This document shows, one piece after another, positions 1-5,804 of a stretch of 5,814 nucleotides of DNA. The position numbers were made by a program, and so were the translations under genes. The notes below the pieces were generated by a model. It did not search any database, was not told the origin of the DNA, and worked only from the letters and a program-made list of their open reading frames with translations. How positions within the stretch are numbered: the stretch's first letter is position 1; every line of letters starts with the position of its first letter. The DNA comes from Planctomycetaceae bacterium (GTDB taxonomy: Bacteria; Planctomycetota; Planctomycetia; Planctomycetales; Planctomycetaceae), in contig DOCI01000318.1 of assembly GCA_003503535.1 (NCBI GenBank), forward strand, positions 10,413-16,226, in the 5' to 3' direction.

Positions 1-479
1 ATCCGATTCAAACCACCCAGCAAACCCAGCCCGAGTGTGAGCAGAGAGAGTCCGGAAATTCCAACAGCCAGACTCAGTCCATGCCATTCTGCTCGACCAA
101 TGCTGCGGATTTTCAATCCGAGTGCATGGAACAAACCTGTCCCCAAACAATAGGCCAGCCCGTAAATTAAGATGGCGATAAGCAGAAACGGAATCCGTTG
201 AGGTAAGTACGCCAAGCCCGCCGGAGCGGCATTCTTGTCGCGAATGGGAAGCAAATCATCCAGCAAGACTTGCGGCACAAATTCCCAGATCAACCAGCGA
301 TCTGGACGAGTCCCATCAGCCAGCTGCTGAGCGTTTGGTAAGGTTTGCGAGTAAAAGTAAGTGTAGAAGCCCAGGATCCATACAATCGCCAAAAAAACCG
401 GCAACCACTTTCGCCAGACTGAGGGCGAGTGATTCTCTGATTCCTTTGGACGAGCCTCATTTTTGCGTGCAGATGACAT
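1..479 (-). CDS. Polytopic membrane protein, N-terminal part (runs off left edge)
   Basis: Reading the minus strand from the ATG at 479 gives 159 uninterrupted codons to the window edge; the C-terminus is missing. Residues 1-20 are polar and probably cytoplasmic. Residues about 24-43 form a first membrane segment (LPVFLAIVWILGFYTYFY). Residues 44-93 are a more hydrophilic, tryptophan-containing stretch (RPDRWLIWEF), likely outside the membrane. A second segment spans about 97-116 (FLLIAILIYGLAYCLG) and a third about 134-156 (GLSLAVGISGLSLLTLGLGLL). The spacing and the last segment resemble the start of large planctomycete membrane proteins annotated as family-39-type glycosyltransferases, but no catalytic motif lies inside the window, so this is only a guess. 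The start has a weak Shine-Dalgarno. It was chosen because no upstream in-frame ATG was seen and an extended -10 promoter lies about 40 bases upstream. It is transcribed divergently from the rest of the window. Confidence 0.75.
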   Translation of the reverse strand, partial: MSSARKNEARPKESENHSPSVWRKWLPVFLAIVWILGFYTYFYSQTLPNAQQLADGTRPDRWLIWEFVPQVLLDDLLPIRDKNAAPAGLAYLPQRIPFLLIAILIYGLAYCLGTGLFHALGLKIRSIGRAEWHGLSLAVGISGLSLLTLGLGLLGGLNR

Positions 480-518
480 ACGGTTTCGATTCCAGGGGAT
501 CTTTATTGAAAACGCTTC

Positions 519-527
519 AGTATAACA
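519..527 (-). promoter_or_regulatory. Candidate extended -10 promoter for the left membrane-protein gene
   Basis: On the minus strand the sequence reads TGTTATACT, a TG-n extension followed by TATACT (five of six bases of the -10 consensus). It lies about 40 bases upstream of the ATG at 479, which would give a 5' leader of roughly 30 nt. The -35 position (about 542-547) matches poorly, as is acceptable for an extended -10 promoter. Prediction from consensus only. Confidence 0.35.
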
Positions 528-570
528 GCGAGCAGGTGGGGTGAAACCGAATCCTGCTCAACGAACCCAA

Positions 571-615
571 CGCTTTTGTGCTGTTTGTTGCTACAAGCTT
601 TACAAACACAAAGCG
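571..615. repeat. Imperfect inverted repeat (hairpin A)
   Basis: The left arm at 571-588 (CGCTTTTGTGCTGTTTGT) pairs with the right arm at 602-615 (ACAAACACAAAGCG), with a one-base and a three-base bulge on the left arm. About 14 pairs form around a 13-base loop. No T-run follows, so it is not an obvious terminator. Its right arm overlaps the left arm of the next inverted repeat by three bases, so the two hairpins compete. Confidence 0.4.
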
Positions 616-660
616 CAAGCCAGTGAGTGAATTTGGACTTTTTGACACACTCGCTTGTGC
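613..660. repeat. Imperfect inverted repeat (hairpin B)
   Basis: The arms 613-625 (GCGCAAGCCAGTG) and 648-660 (CACTCGCTTGTGC) can pair at 12 of 13 positions, including one G-U wobble and one C-C mismatch, around a 22-base loop. The left arm shares 613-615 with hairpin A. It could be a protein-binding site or an alternative RNA fold; no coding function is seen. Confidence 0.35.
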
Positions 661-766
661 TGCGTGCTTGTATTTCAGTAATTCTTGAGGTGTCTTTCGG
701 TTATCTTGCATGAATAATGGAGAGATAGGAAGGAGAGGTAATATTGAATTCGATAAGATTGAAGCT

Positions 767-791
767 TTCTGTTAGTGAACCTTCTGTTAGT
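767..791. repeat. Short direct repeat TTCTGTTAGT x2
   Basis: The 10-mer TTCTGTTAGT occurs at 767-776 and again at 782-791, a 15-base period. It sits 13 bases upstream of the TTGACA at 804-809, so it could be a tandem regulator-binding site. Two copies of this length can also arise by chance. Confidence 0.3.
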
Positions 792-803
792 ATTCTCGGC
801 AAG

Positions 804-836
804 TTGACAAATCTGAAGATTCAATCAGACTGATAC
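804..836 (+). promoter_or_regulatory. Candidate promoter for the DUF3467 gene
   Basis: A perfect -35 hexamer TTGACA lies at 804-809. The best -10-like element is TGATAC at 831-836, but the 21-base spacer is longer than ideal; at standard spacing only the weak CAGACT (826-831) is available. If used, the leader before the ATG at 965 would be about 125 nt. Based on consensus matching only. Confidence 0.25.
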
Positions 837-952
837 GAACAATTCAGTGGTTTATGACCAAACTGTTTCGGTAGCGATGCATTTGAAAATCATCGCCACA
901 AAACTGTATGGCGAGACCAATACGGCAAGAATGGACATTGCAGATCGAGAAT

Positions 953-957
953 AGGAT
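953..957 (+). promoter_or_regulatory. Ribosome binding site that decides the DUF3467 start
   Basis: AGGAT lies eight bases upstream of the ATG at 965. The earlier in-frame ATG at 908 has no comparable purine-rich motif, and the 19 residues it would add do not look like part of the family. The start at 965 is therefore preferred. Confidence 0.6.
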
Positions 958-964
958 TAAGCAC

Positions 965-1303
965 ATGGCAGATGAAGCATCCCCGGTAGAAGCAGGACAG
1001 GCAGCAGCGGAACAGCAACAGATACGAATCGATATTGATGATTCCAATGTCGAAGCGATTTACGCGAATATGTGCCGGGTCTCAAGTACTCCTGAGGAAC
1101 TGATCCTCGATCTGGCTTTGAATCCGAATCCAGTGGGCAATCCCCCTGAAAAGATTCGCATATCGCAGCGAGTGATCCTGAATCACTTCACCGCCAAACG
1201 ACTCGTCTCGTTGCTCGCTTCAGCGGTGCAGCGTCACGAGCAGACTTTTGGCGTACTGGAAACCGATGTTCGCAAACGAGTTAAGAATCAACCAACAAAG
1301 TAA
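965..1303 (+). CDS. DUF3467 family small protein
   Basis: This encodes a 112-residue soluble protein starting [11 protein letters not shown]. After an Ala/Gln-rich, low-complexity head (residues 1-20), the rest matches what I know of the DUF3467 family. There is a beta strand IRIDIDD, then '[26 protein letters not shown]', a hallmark of the family, then a basic strand [34 protein letters not shown] containing the amphipathic helix. The charged tail ([11 protein letters not shown]) is variable. No signal peptide or membrane segment is present, so it is probably cytoplasmic. The family is widespread in bacteria, is close to full length here, and has no established biochemical function. The gene is monocistronic by context: a strong terminator follows 24 bases after the stop. 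An ATG at 908 would extend it by 19 residues but lacks a ribosome binding site. Confidence 0.85.
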   Translation: MADEASPVEAGQAAAEQQQIRIDIDDSNVEAIYANMCRVSSTPEELILDLALNPNPVGNPPEKIRISQRVILNHFTAKRLVSLLASAVQRHEQTFGVLETDVRKRVKNQPTK

Positions 1304-1327
1304 TTTGTGGATTGATCTCATTGAGTC

Positions 1328-1360
1328 AACCCGTGCCATTTCTGGTACGGGTTTTCTTTT
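1328..1360 (+). terminator. Rho-independent terminator after the DUF3467 gene
   Basis: The arms AACCCGTGCC (1328-1337) and GGTACGGGTT (1344-1353) form a 10-bp stem with one G-U wobble and a six-base loop, followed directly by TTCTTTT. This is a textbook intrinsic terminator and separates the DUF3467 transcript from the SecA-like gene. Confidence 0.85.
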
Positions 1361-1421
1361 GTATATTGCTGTAACCAGACAAATCTCCCAGGAATTCCAT
1401 TTCAACTTCTCATCACCTGTG

Positions 1422-1427
1422 TAGAAT
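1422..1427 (+). promoter_or_regulatory. Candidate -10 element upstream of the SecA-like gene
   Basis: TAGAAT (five of six bases of TATAAT) lies about 80 bases upstream of the GTG start and downstream of the terminator, so a promoter is expected near here. The -35 side has no good match. A second -10-like box, GATAAT, is at 1479-1484 and would give a leader of only about 16 nt. The same octamer GTAGAATG recurs at a similar distance before the adaptor gene (3610-3617). Confidence 0.25.
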
Positions 1428-1493
1428 GGGATTTTCAACTCAACTTCTGAGTCTTATCTCTTATTGATCCCTCTGGACGATAATCACTCTTTC

Positions 1494-1498
1494 AAAGG
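1494..1498 (+). promoter_or_regulatory. Ribosome binding site for the GTG start of the SecA-like gene
   Basis: AAAGG ends eight bases before the GTG at 1507. The frame is closed upstream by a TGA at 1465-1467 and no ATG lies between, so the non-ATG start is well supported. Confidence 0.65.
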
Positions 1499-1506
1499 CT
1501 GTTATT

Positions 1507-3432
1507 GTGGAGAGTGCGACCCTCTCGCCGACAACTCCTGACGAAAAACCTGACCGCACCAAGCCGACGAAAACTGTTCGCTTTGCGGCAAACATCCTTC
1601 AGCGCTCTCATGAGTTGAATGATCTTCCCAGCGAAGATATCCCTCGGCTGATCCGAGGCTTACGGCATCGTGTTGAAAGTGGGGAATCATTCGCGAGTGT
1701 GCAGGACGAAGCCTTTACTCTTGCTTGTCTCTCGATTCGTAGAACCTGCGGGTTCGATTTGCATCATGTGCAAATCCTCGGGGCTTCCAGCATGGCCCGG
1801 CACTCGATTTCAGAAATGCAAACGGGAGAAGGCAAAACCTTGACGGCTGTGTTGCCAGCAGTGTTGTTTTCTTTGGCAGGTCGAGGTGTGCATGTTGTGA
1901 CCGTGAACGATTATCTGGCCGATCGCGATGCCACCGAACTGCGACCGATTTACGAACGCCTGGGTTTATCGGTCGGCTGTGTCACCACCGATATGGAAGA
2001 TGAAGCACGACGTCAGGCGTATTCTCGTGACATCACTTACGGCACCGCCAAGGAAATGGGTTTCGATTATCTGAGAGATCGTCTGCGTCTCGGAGCCGAA
2101 CTTATTCACGAGGAAACTCGCAAAATTTTTCAGGAAGAAGGTGGTCTTGTTCAACGGAATCAATTCTGTGCCATCGTCGACGAAGCGGACAGTGTATTGA
2201 TCGATGACGCCCGGACACCGCTTCTGATCGGAACCGCTCAGCCGGAATCGCCTCAGCGGGTTGCTCTGTTTCGGTGGTGTTCACGAGCGATCCAGAAACT
2301 TGAATCTCATAAAGACTATATTGCCGACTCGAAGAAAAGGCAGGTTTTTCTTACAGATCCCGGTTGCAGAAAAGTGGTGCTGCTGGGAAAACCGCCTTTG
2401 ATGGAGGCGGTGAATATGGAAACGATTTTCGAAAATATCGAACGGGCTCTGGAAGCGTATCTGTTTTATCAGCGAGACCGCCATTACACACTGCATGAAG
2501 ATGAAGTCACGATTGTCGATGAATCGACCGGTCGCTTAATGCCGGGGCGAAAATGGCAAAATGGATTACATCAGGCGATTGAAGCCAAAGAACATTTGCC
2601 GATCTCCTCCCCAACCAGCGATGCCGCTCGTGTTACAGTACAACGATTTTTTCAACAGTATCCCCAAAAATGCGGTATGACCGGAACGGCCTCAAATGCG
2701 AAGCGTGAATTTCGGAAAACCTATCGATTGGGCGTACAGCGAATTCCAACCAACTGCCCCTGTATTCGTAAAGGTCTACCAACACGAGTTTTCTCCACTC
2801 AGGAGGCGAAAAATCAAGCCGTCATGAAGAGTCTCCAGGAATTGTTACAAGAGGGGCGTGCCGTTCTGATCGGAACACCTTCTGTCGGTGCCTCGGAGCG
2901 TTTGAGTGCCGTACTTCATGAACATCAGATCGACCATGAAATTCTCAATGCTCGCTATCATGAAGTGGAGGCACAAATTGTCTCGCGTGCCGGGCAGTTG
3001 GGAGCGGTTACGATTGCGACCAACATGGCTGGTCGCGGAACAGACATCAAACTATCTCCTGAAGTTCAAGAGGCAGGTGGTTTGCACGTGATAGCGACCG
3101 AAATGCACAGTTCCGCCAGAATCGATCGACAGCTTGTTGGACGCTGTGCACGGCAGGGAGATCCTGGCACTTTTCAATTTTTTCTTTCCATGGAAGATGA
3201 ACTTCTGAAGAACTTGCCCGCAGATCGAGTGAATCGAATTCGAAAGCAAGCCTCGCGTGCCAGCGTGGGAGAACTTCCTGCAAGCTGGGCCAAACTCTTC
3301 AAACGGACACAACGTTTTCTCGAACGTAACCACTACAAGCAGCGGAAACAGATGATGAAACATGAAAAGAAACAGATGGAAACCTACCGGCGAATCGGCC
3401 TGAATCCGTACCTGGAAGCGACGGGCGGTTAA
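1507..3432 (+). CDS. Short SecA-like translocase ATPase (accessory SecA, truncated helical domain)
   Basis: This encodes a 641-residue member of the SecA DEAD-motor family, which uses ATP to push preproteins through SecYEG. Housekeeping SecA usually has 830 or more residues. Visible motifs, in order: HVQILG (88-93); Walker A MQTGEGKT (104-111); VHVVTVNDYLADRDA (128-142); TYGTAKEMGFDYLRDRL (177-193), where SecA has TYGTNNE; Walker B VDEADSVLIDDARTPL (224-239), with DEAD in place of the usual DEVD. The preprotein-crosslinking domain spans about 243-371 and contains IVDESTGRLMPGRKW and GLHQAIEAKE. Nucleotide-binding domain 2 carries GMTGTA (390-395), TIATNMAGRGTDIKL (502-516) and RIDRQLVGRCARQGDPG (538-554). 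Only about 70 basic residues follow, resembling the start of the long scaffold helix. The helical wing domain, two-helix finger and zinc-binding tail are absent. No signal peptide or membrane segment is seen, so it is presumably cytoplasmic or peripheral at the membrane. ATPase competence is likely; its channel and substrates are unknown. It is not the housekeeping secA. Confidence 0.9.
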   Translation: MESATLSPTTPDEKPDRTKPTKTVRFAANILQRSHELNDLPSEDIPRLIRGLRHRVESGESFASVQDEAFTLACLSIRRTCGFDLHHVQILGASSMARHSISEMQTGEGKTLTAVLPAVLFSLAGRGVHVVTVNDYLADRDATELRPIYERLGLSVGCVTTDMEDEARRQAYSRDITYGTAKEMGFDYLRDRLRLGAELIHEETRKIFQEEGGLVQRNQFCAIVDEADSVLIDDARTPLLIGTAQPESPQRVALFRWCSRAIQKLESHKDYIADSKKRQVFLTDPGCRKVVLLGKPPLMEAVNMETIFENIERALEAYLFYQRDRHYTLHEDEVTIVDESTGRLMPGRKWQNGLHQAIEAKEHLPISSPTSDAARVTVQRFFQQYPQKCGMTGTASNAKREFRKTYRLGVQRIPTNCPCIRKGLPTRVFSTQEAKNQAVMKSLQELLQEGRAVLIGTPSVGASERLSAVLHEHQIDHEILNARYHEVEAQIVSRAGQLGAVTIATNMAGRGTDIKLSPEVQEAGGLHVIATEMHSSARIDRQLVGRCARQGDPGTFQFFLSMEDELLKNLPADRVNRIRKQASRASVGELPASWAKLFKRTQRFLERNHYKQRKQMMKHEKKQMETYRRIGLNPYLEATGG

Positions 3433-3444
3433 GAGCAGATAATA

Positions 3445-3470
3445 GATTGAAGTTTGTCTCAATCGTTTTG
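3445..3470 (+). terminator. Weak possible terminator after the SecA-like gene
   Basis: GATTGA (3445-3450) and TCAATC (3459-3464) can form a six-pair stem with an eight-base loop, followed by GTTTTG. It lies 12 bases after the stop. The stem is AT-rich and the T-run short, so it may attenuate or may do nothing. It bears on whether the adaptor gene is co-transcribed. Confidence 0.25.
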
Positions 3471-3690
3471 TCAGGAAACATAAAGTTAACAGTGAAATAA
3501 TTAAAATATCCTGCAACTGTAGAGACCTGTCCTGCAGTGTTTGAATCCGAATCGTACGGCATCAGAAAAATGATCTTCCTTCCATAGACATTCCAATTTG
3601 CAATATCTCGTAGAATGCATCATCTTAAGTAGTTTAAGAAGATCGAGGAAATGTTGTCTGTTCTGTATGCGATGAATGAATTGATTTTTT

Positions 3691-4584
3691 ATGACTATGA
3701 ATAATTCGAAACTCACAAAAATATTGCTCATCGCGTTTGGTTTCGCGATATCTGGAGAGTTATCGATCGCGGAGGATCGAGAACGTATTTTAGTCGATAA
3801 TTGTTCGATTGCTCCTTTGAATTCTGCCAAGATTGCCAGTGATCGGCCTGGAGTTCTCGAATTAATTTCGGTTGAGGAAGGGGATGAAGTTGATGCGAAG
3901 CAACAAATCGCCCGTTTGCGGGATGATGTCGCAACCGCTGCGGTTGAAATTTCCCGGAAGCAGACCGAGAACGATATTGAAATAAGACTGGCTCAAAAAA
4001 CTAGTGAAGTTGCAGCGGCGGAACTCGAACAAGCCGTACAGGCAAATTCAGATCCCAATCTGCAGGTTGTTACCCGATATGAAATCCGCCGCTTAAAACT
4101 TTCCGCTGAGCAGACTCAATTGCAAATTGAACAGGCCGAGCATGATTTCGCCGTGAAAAAACTCGAACTGATCGAATCGGAAGAACGCCTCAAAGAACAT
4201 CAAATACTCACACCGATTTCAGGAATGGTGGTTCGTCGTTTCAAAACCAGTGGAGAAGCGGTTCAGCAGGGAACTGAAATCGCAGAAGTGGTGAATTTTC
4301 AAATTCTAAAAGTTGAAGGCTTTATCAATGTGGCTGACTCCTGGGAGATCTGCCAGGGGGATCCCGTTGTCGTGCGACTGGAAAGTCCGAATTTGTCGTC
4401 AAAAATTCGCGATATGACCTTCAATGGGAATATTCGTTTCATCGATGGAGCAGTCACTCCCGTCACCGAGAAAATACGTATCTGGGCGGAAGTTCGCAAT
4501 GAGGGAAACAAGCTCAAACCAGGACTGCGAGCCACCCTGGAAATTATGCCTTCAACCAAACAGACAGACGAACTCTCCGAGTAG
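3691..4584 (+). CDS. HlyD/membrane-fusion-type periplasmic adaptor with signal peptide
   Basis: This encodes a 297-residue protein with membrane fusion protein architecture. Residues 1-27 look like a cleavable Sec signal peptide: lysines 7 and 10, hydrophobic core 11-20, and S-I-A before a cut at about 27/28. A first half of a biotinyl-lipoyl-like hairpin lies at about 40-79 (VLELISVEEGDEVDAKQQIARL). It is followed by a charged heptad-rich coiled coil, about 80-170. The second lipoyl half is about 171-207, with the family signature ILTPISGMVVRRFKTSGEAVQQGTEIAEV. A beta-barrel region runs about 207-287 and ends in KLKPGLRATLEI, typical of these adaptors. Such adaptors normally bridge an inner-membrane transporter and an outer-membrane channel, but neither is encoded in the window. 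Residues C38 and C221 are the only cysteines. No Shine-Dalgarno is visible. An in-frame TGA at 3682-3684 limits the start to 3691, or to 3697 two codons later. It lies 258 bp after the SecA-like gene on the same strand. Confidence 0.85.
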   Translation: MTMNNSKLTKILLIAFGFAISGELSIAEDRERILVDNCSIAPLNSAKIASDRPGVLELISVEEGDEVDAKQQIARLRDDVATAAVEISRKQTENDIEIRLAQKTSEVAAAELEQAVQANSDPNLQVVTRYEIRRLKLSAEQTQLQIEQAEHDFAVKKLELIESEERLKEHQILTPISGMVVRRFKTSGEAVQQGTEIAEVVNFQILKVEGFINVADSWEICQGDPVVVRLESPNLSSKIRDMTFNGNIRFIDGAVTPVTEKIRIWAEVRNEGNKLKPGLRATLEIMPSTKQTDELSE

Positions 4585-4736
4585 TGATCCCGAATGGATT
4601 GCAAAAATTAATAAGCCGCGTTTTGTTCGCATTCGCAGCACAATGAGAAATTTTCCAGTGAATCGCAGGCCAATCCAATATGAAAATGAGTCAATAATAA
4701 TTGAGAGTTGGATTGTGTGGAGTCATAAAACTGACC

Positions 4737-4741
4737 AAGGA
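4737..4741 (+). promoter_or_regulatory. Ribosome binding site that decides the Usp-like start
   Basis: AAGGA lies seven bases upstream of the ATG at 4749. The longer reading that begins with TTG at 4701 has no such motif at the right distance and adds 16 residues unlike the family. The ATG at 4749 is preferred. Confidence 0.7.
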
Positions 4742-4748
4742 ACTGAAC

Positions 4749-5609
4749 ATGGATACGCTTGAGAATCTGGATGAATTTGAATCGATCTTTCGAAGAGCGA
4801 CAAAGCCGCAGTATGAGTATTTGAATATTGTGCCGCGATCGATTCTGATTGTGACAGATCAAGTCGATGAAAACCTGGAGTCTTTAATCGAGCAGTTGAA
4901 GACGTTTTCCAAGGCGTTTCGATCTGTGGAAAAGTGGGAGACTCTGCGACTGGATGACCAATCGACAGTCGCTAAATTGGAGCGGCAACTCCTGGAACAA
5001 TCTGCAGATATGATTGTGACGTGGCGACATCTTTGTGAAAAATCGATTCGACCTCAGCACAGCCTTGGCGTGTATGTCGATGTTCTCACGCAGGTTCTTC
5101 CTGTGCCGATTTTACTATTACCTGGTAGTCGATTTGAGCCAGTTTCCCTGGAAGATCGCACATGCGCTAACGTCATCGTGGCAACCGATCATTTGAATGG
5201 TGACCATCGCCTCGTCAATTATGCAGCTGGTATGGTCAACAACGACGGTAAACTCATTCTCGGGCATGTTGAAGATGATCTTGTTTTTGGAAGATATCTC
5301 AAAGCGATCGAACAAATCCCCGAACTCAGTACGAACATTGCACGGGAAAAACTTCTTGAGCAATTGATACATGAAGCAAAACGCTATTCCGAAAGCGCAG
5401 CGGAAGTCTTGTCAAAAATTTCCCCGTCAGTTTCTGTGATTGCAGAAATTCAAATCGGGCATCGCCTGAAAACATATCGCGACCTGATTACGAACTATCG
5501 TGCCGACTTACTGGTCATGAATACCAAGGATGACGAACAACTGGCCATGCACGGCTTAGCCTATTCTCTGAGTGTGGAACTGATCGAAGTTCCTCAGTTG
5601 CTTCTATGA
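4749..5609 (+). CDS. Degenerate tandem universal stress (Usp-fold) protein
   Basis: This encodes a 286-residue soluble protein that looks like two Usp domains in tandem. Domain 1 (about 29-126) opens with the beta strand RSILIVTDQVDE and closes with VDVLTQVLPVPILLLPG, the 'prvPVLlvp' ending of Usp domains. Domain 2 (about 140-286) opens with ANVIVATDHLNGDHRLVNYAAGMV and has the strand KLILGHVEDD. It continues through a long helical insert (181-222) to RADLLVMNTKDD and ends in VELIEVPQLLL. The G-x2-G-x9-G-S/T motif that binds ATP phosphate in canonical Usp proteins is absent from both halves (domain 2 has only DDEQLAMHGLAYSLS). It may therefore resemble the non-ATP-binding, UspA-like type, acting as a dimerising sensor or regulator. 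No signal peptide or membrane segment is seen, so it is cytoplasmic. It lies 164 bp after the adaptor gene on the same strand. The Usp fold is likely; the specific role is unknown. Confidence 0.7.
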   Translation: MDTLENLDEFESIFRRATKPQYEYLNIVPRSILIVTDQVDENLESLIEQLKTFSKAFRSVEKWETLRLDDQSTVAKLERQLLEQSADMIVTWRHLCEKSIRPQHSLGVYVDVLTQVLPVPILLLPGSRFEPVSLEDRTCANVIVATDHLNGDHRLVNYAAGMVNNDGKLILGHVEDDLVFGRYLKAIEQIPELSTNIAREKLLEQLIHEAKRYSESAAEVLSKISPSVSVIAEIQIGHRLKTYRDLITNYRADLLVMNTKDDEQLAMHGLAYSLSVELIEVPQLLL

Positions 5610-5797
5610 TTTATTCATCACCAACGCGATACAGAAGAATTCATTCTCGCAAACTCATACGGATTCTAATAAGAAAGGGTGCTTTTACCCCCCAGTTTGA
5701 AAGCCACTGGAATACACCCAGGTTACTAAGATAATCAATGGGTTATATTCTATGAAACAATTTGGTGAAATTGGTAATTATTTCCAGGATTAAATTC

Positions 5798-5804
5798 AAA
5801 GGGA
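5798..5804 (+). promoter_or_regulatory. Possible Shine-Dalgarno for a gene starting beyond the right edge
   Basis: AAAGGGA lies ten bases before the window end with no start codon after it inside the window. If it is a ribosome binding site, the next plus-strand gene begins just outside and may belong to the same array. The 205 bp between the Usp-like stop and the window end otherwise show only a 13-codon frame (5752-5793) and no convincing terminator. Confidence 0.25.

Larger units (their letters stand above)
480..964. other. Divergent intergenic region without a supported gene
   Basis: About 485 bp separate the two divergent genes. I see no credible coding region: the short open frames here have low-complexity translations without recognisable family features and lack good ribosome binding sites. 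The region does contain an extended -10 box facing left (519-527), two overlapping imperfect inverted repeats (571-615 and 613-660), a 10-base direct repeat (767-776 and 782-791) and a perfect TTGACA (804-809) facing right. It is best read as a regulatory region for both flanking genes. Confidence 0.6.

Noticed and set aside
517..711. 64-codon open frame on the minus strand upstream of the left membrane-protein gene
   Set aside because: It has no family features and no good ribosome binding site, and it overlaps the promoter and hairpin region; most likely chance.
908..964. Longer N-terminus for the DUF3467 protein from the ATG at 908
   Set aside because: There is no ribosome binding site there, whereas AGGAT is well placed before the ATG at 965.
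1507..3432. Housekeeping secA
   Set aside because: It is too short, lacks the helical wing domain, two-helix finger and zinc tail, and has variant motifs (DEAD, TYGTAKE).
3052..3516. 154-codon minus-strand open frame opposite the end of the SecA-like gene
   Set aside because: It lies mostly antisense to a strongly conserved coding region, its translation is low in recognisable features, and a second minus frame overlaps it; a shadow.
4671..4715. Inverted repeat CAATCCAA / TTGGATTG between the adaptor and Usp-like genes
   Set aside because: It is only eight pairs with a 29-base loop and no T-run; too weak to call a terminator or operator.
4701..4748. TTG start adding 16 residues to the Usp-like protein
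   Set aside because: It is a rare start codon without a Shine-Dalgarno, while AAGGA sits seven bases before the ATG at 4749.
4424..4762. 112-codon plus-strand frame spanning the end of the adaptor gene and the following gap
   Set aside because: It overlaps the adaptor's conserved barrel region in another frame and overlaps the Usp-like start; its translation is composition-biased and unlike any family.
5670..5700. GGGT / ACCC hairpin as a terminator after the Usp-like gene
   Set aside because: The stem is only four to five pairs and is followed by C residues, not a T-run.
5752..5793. 13-codon frame (MKQFGEIG...) near the right edge, a possible leader peptide
   Set aside because: It has no ribosome binding site and no attenuator structure; a frame this short is expected by chance.
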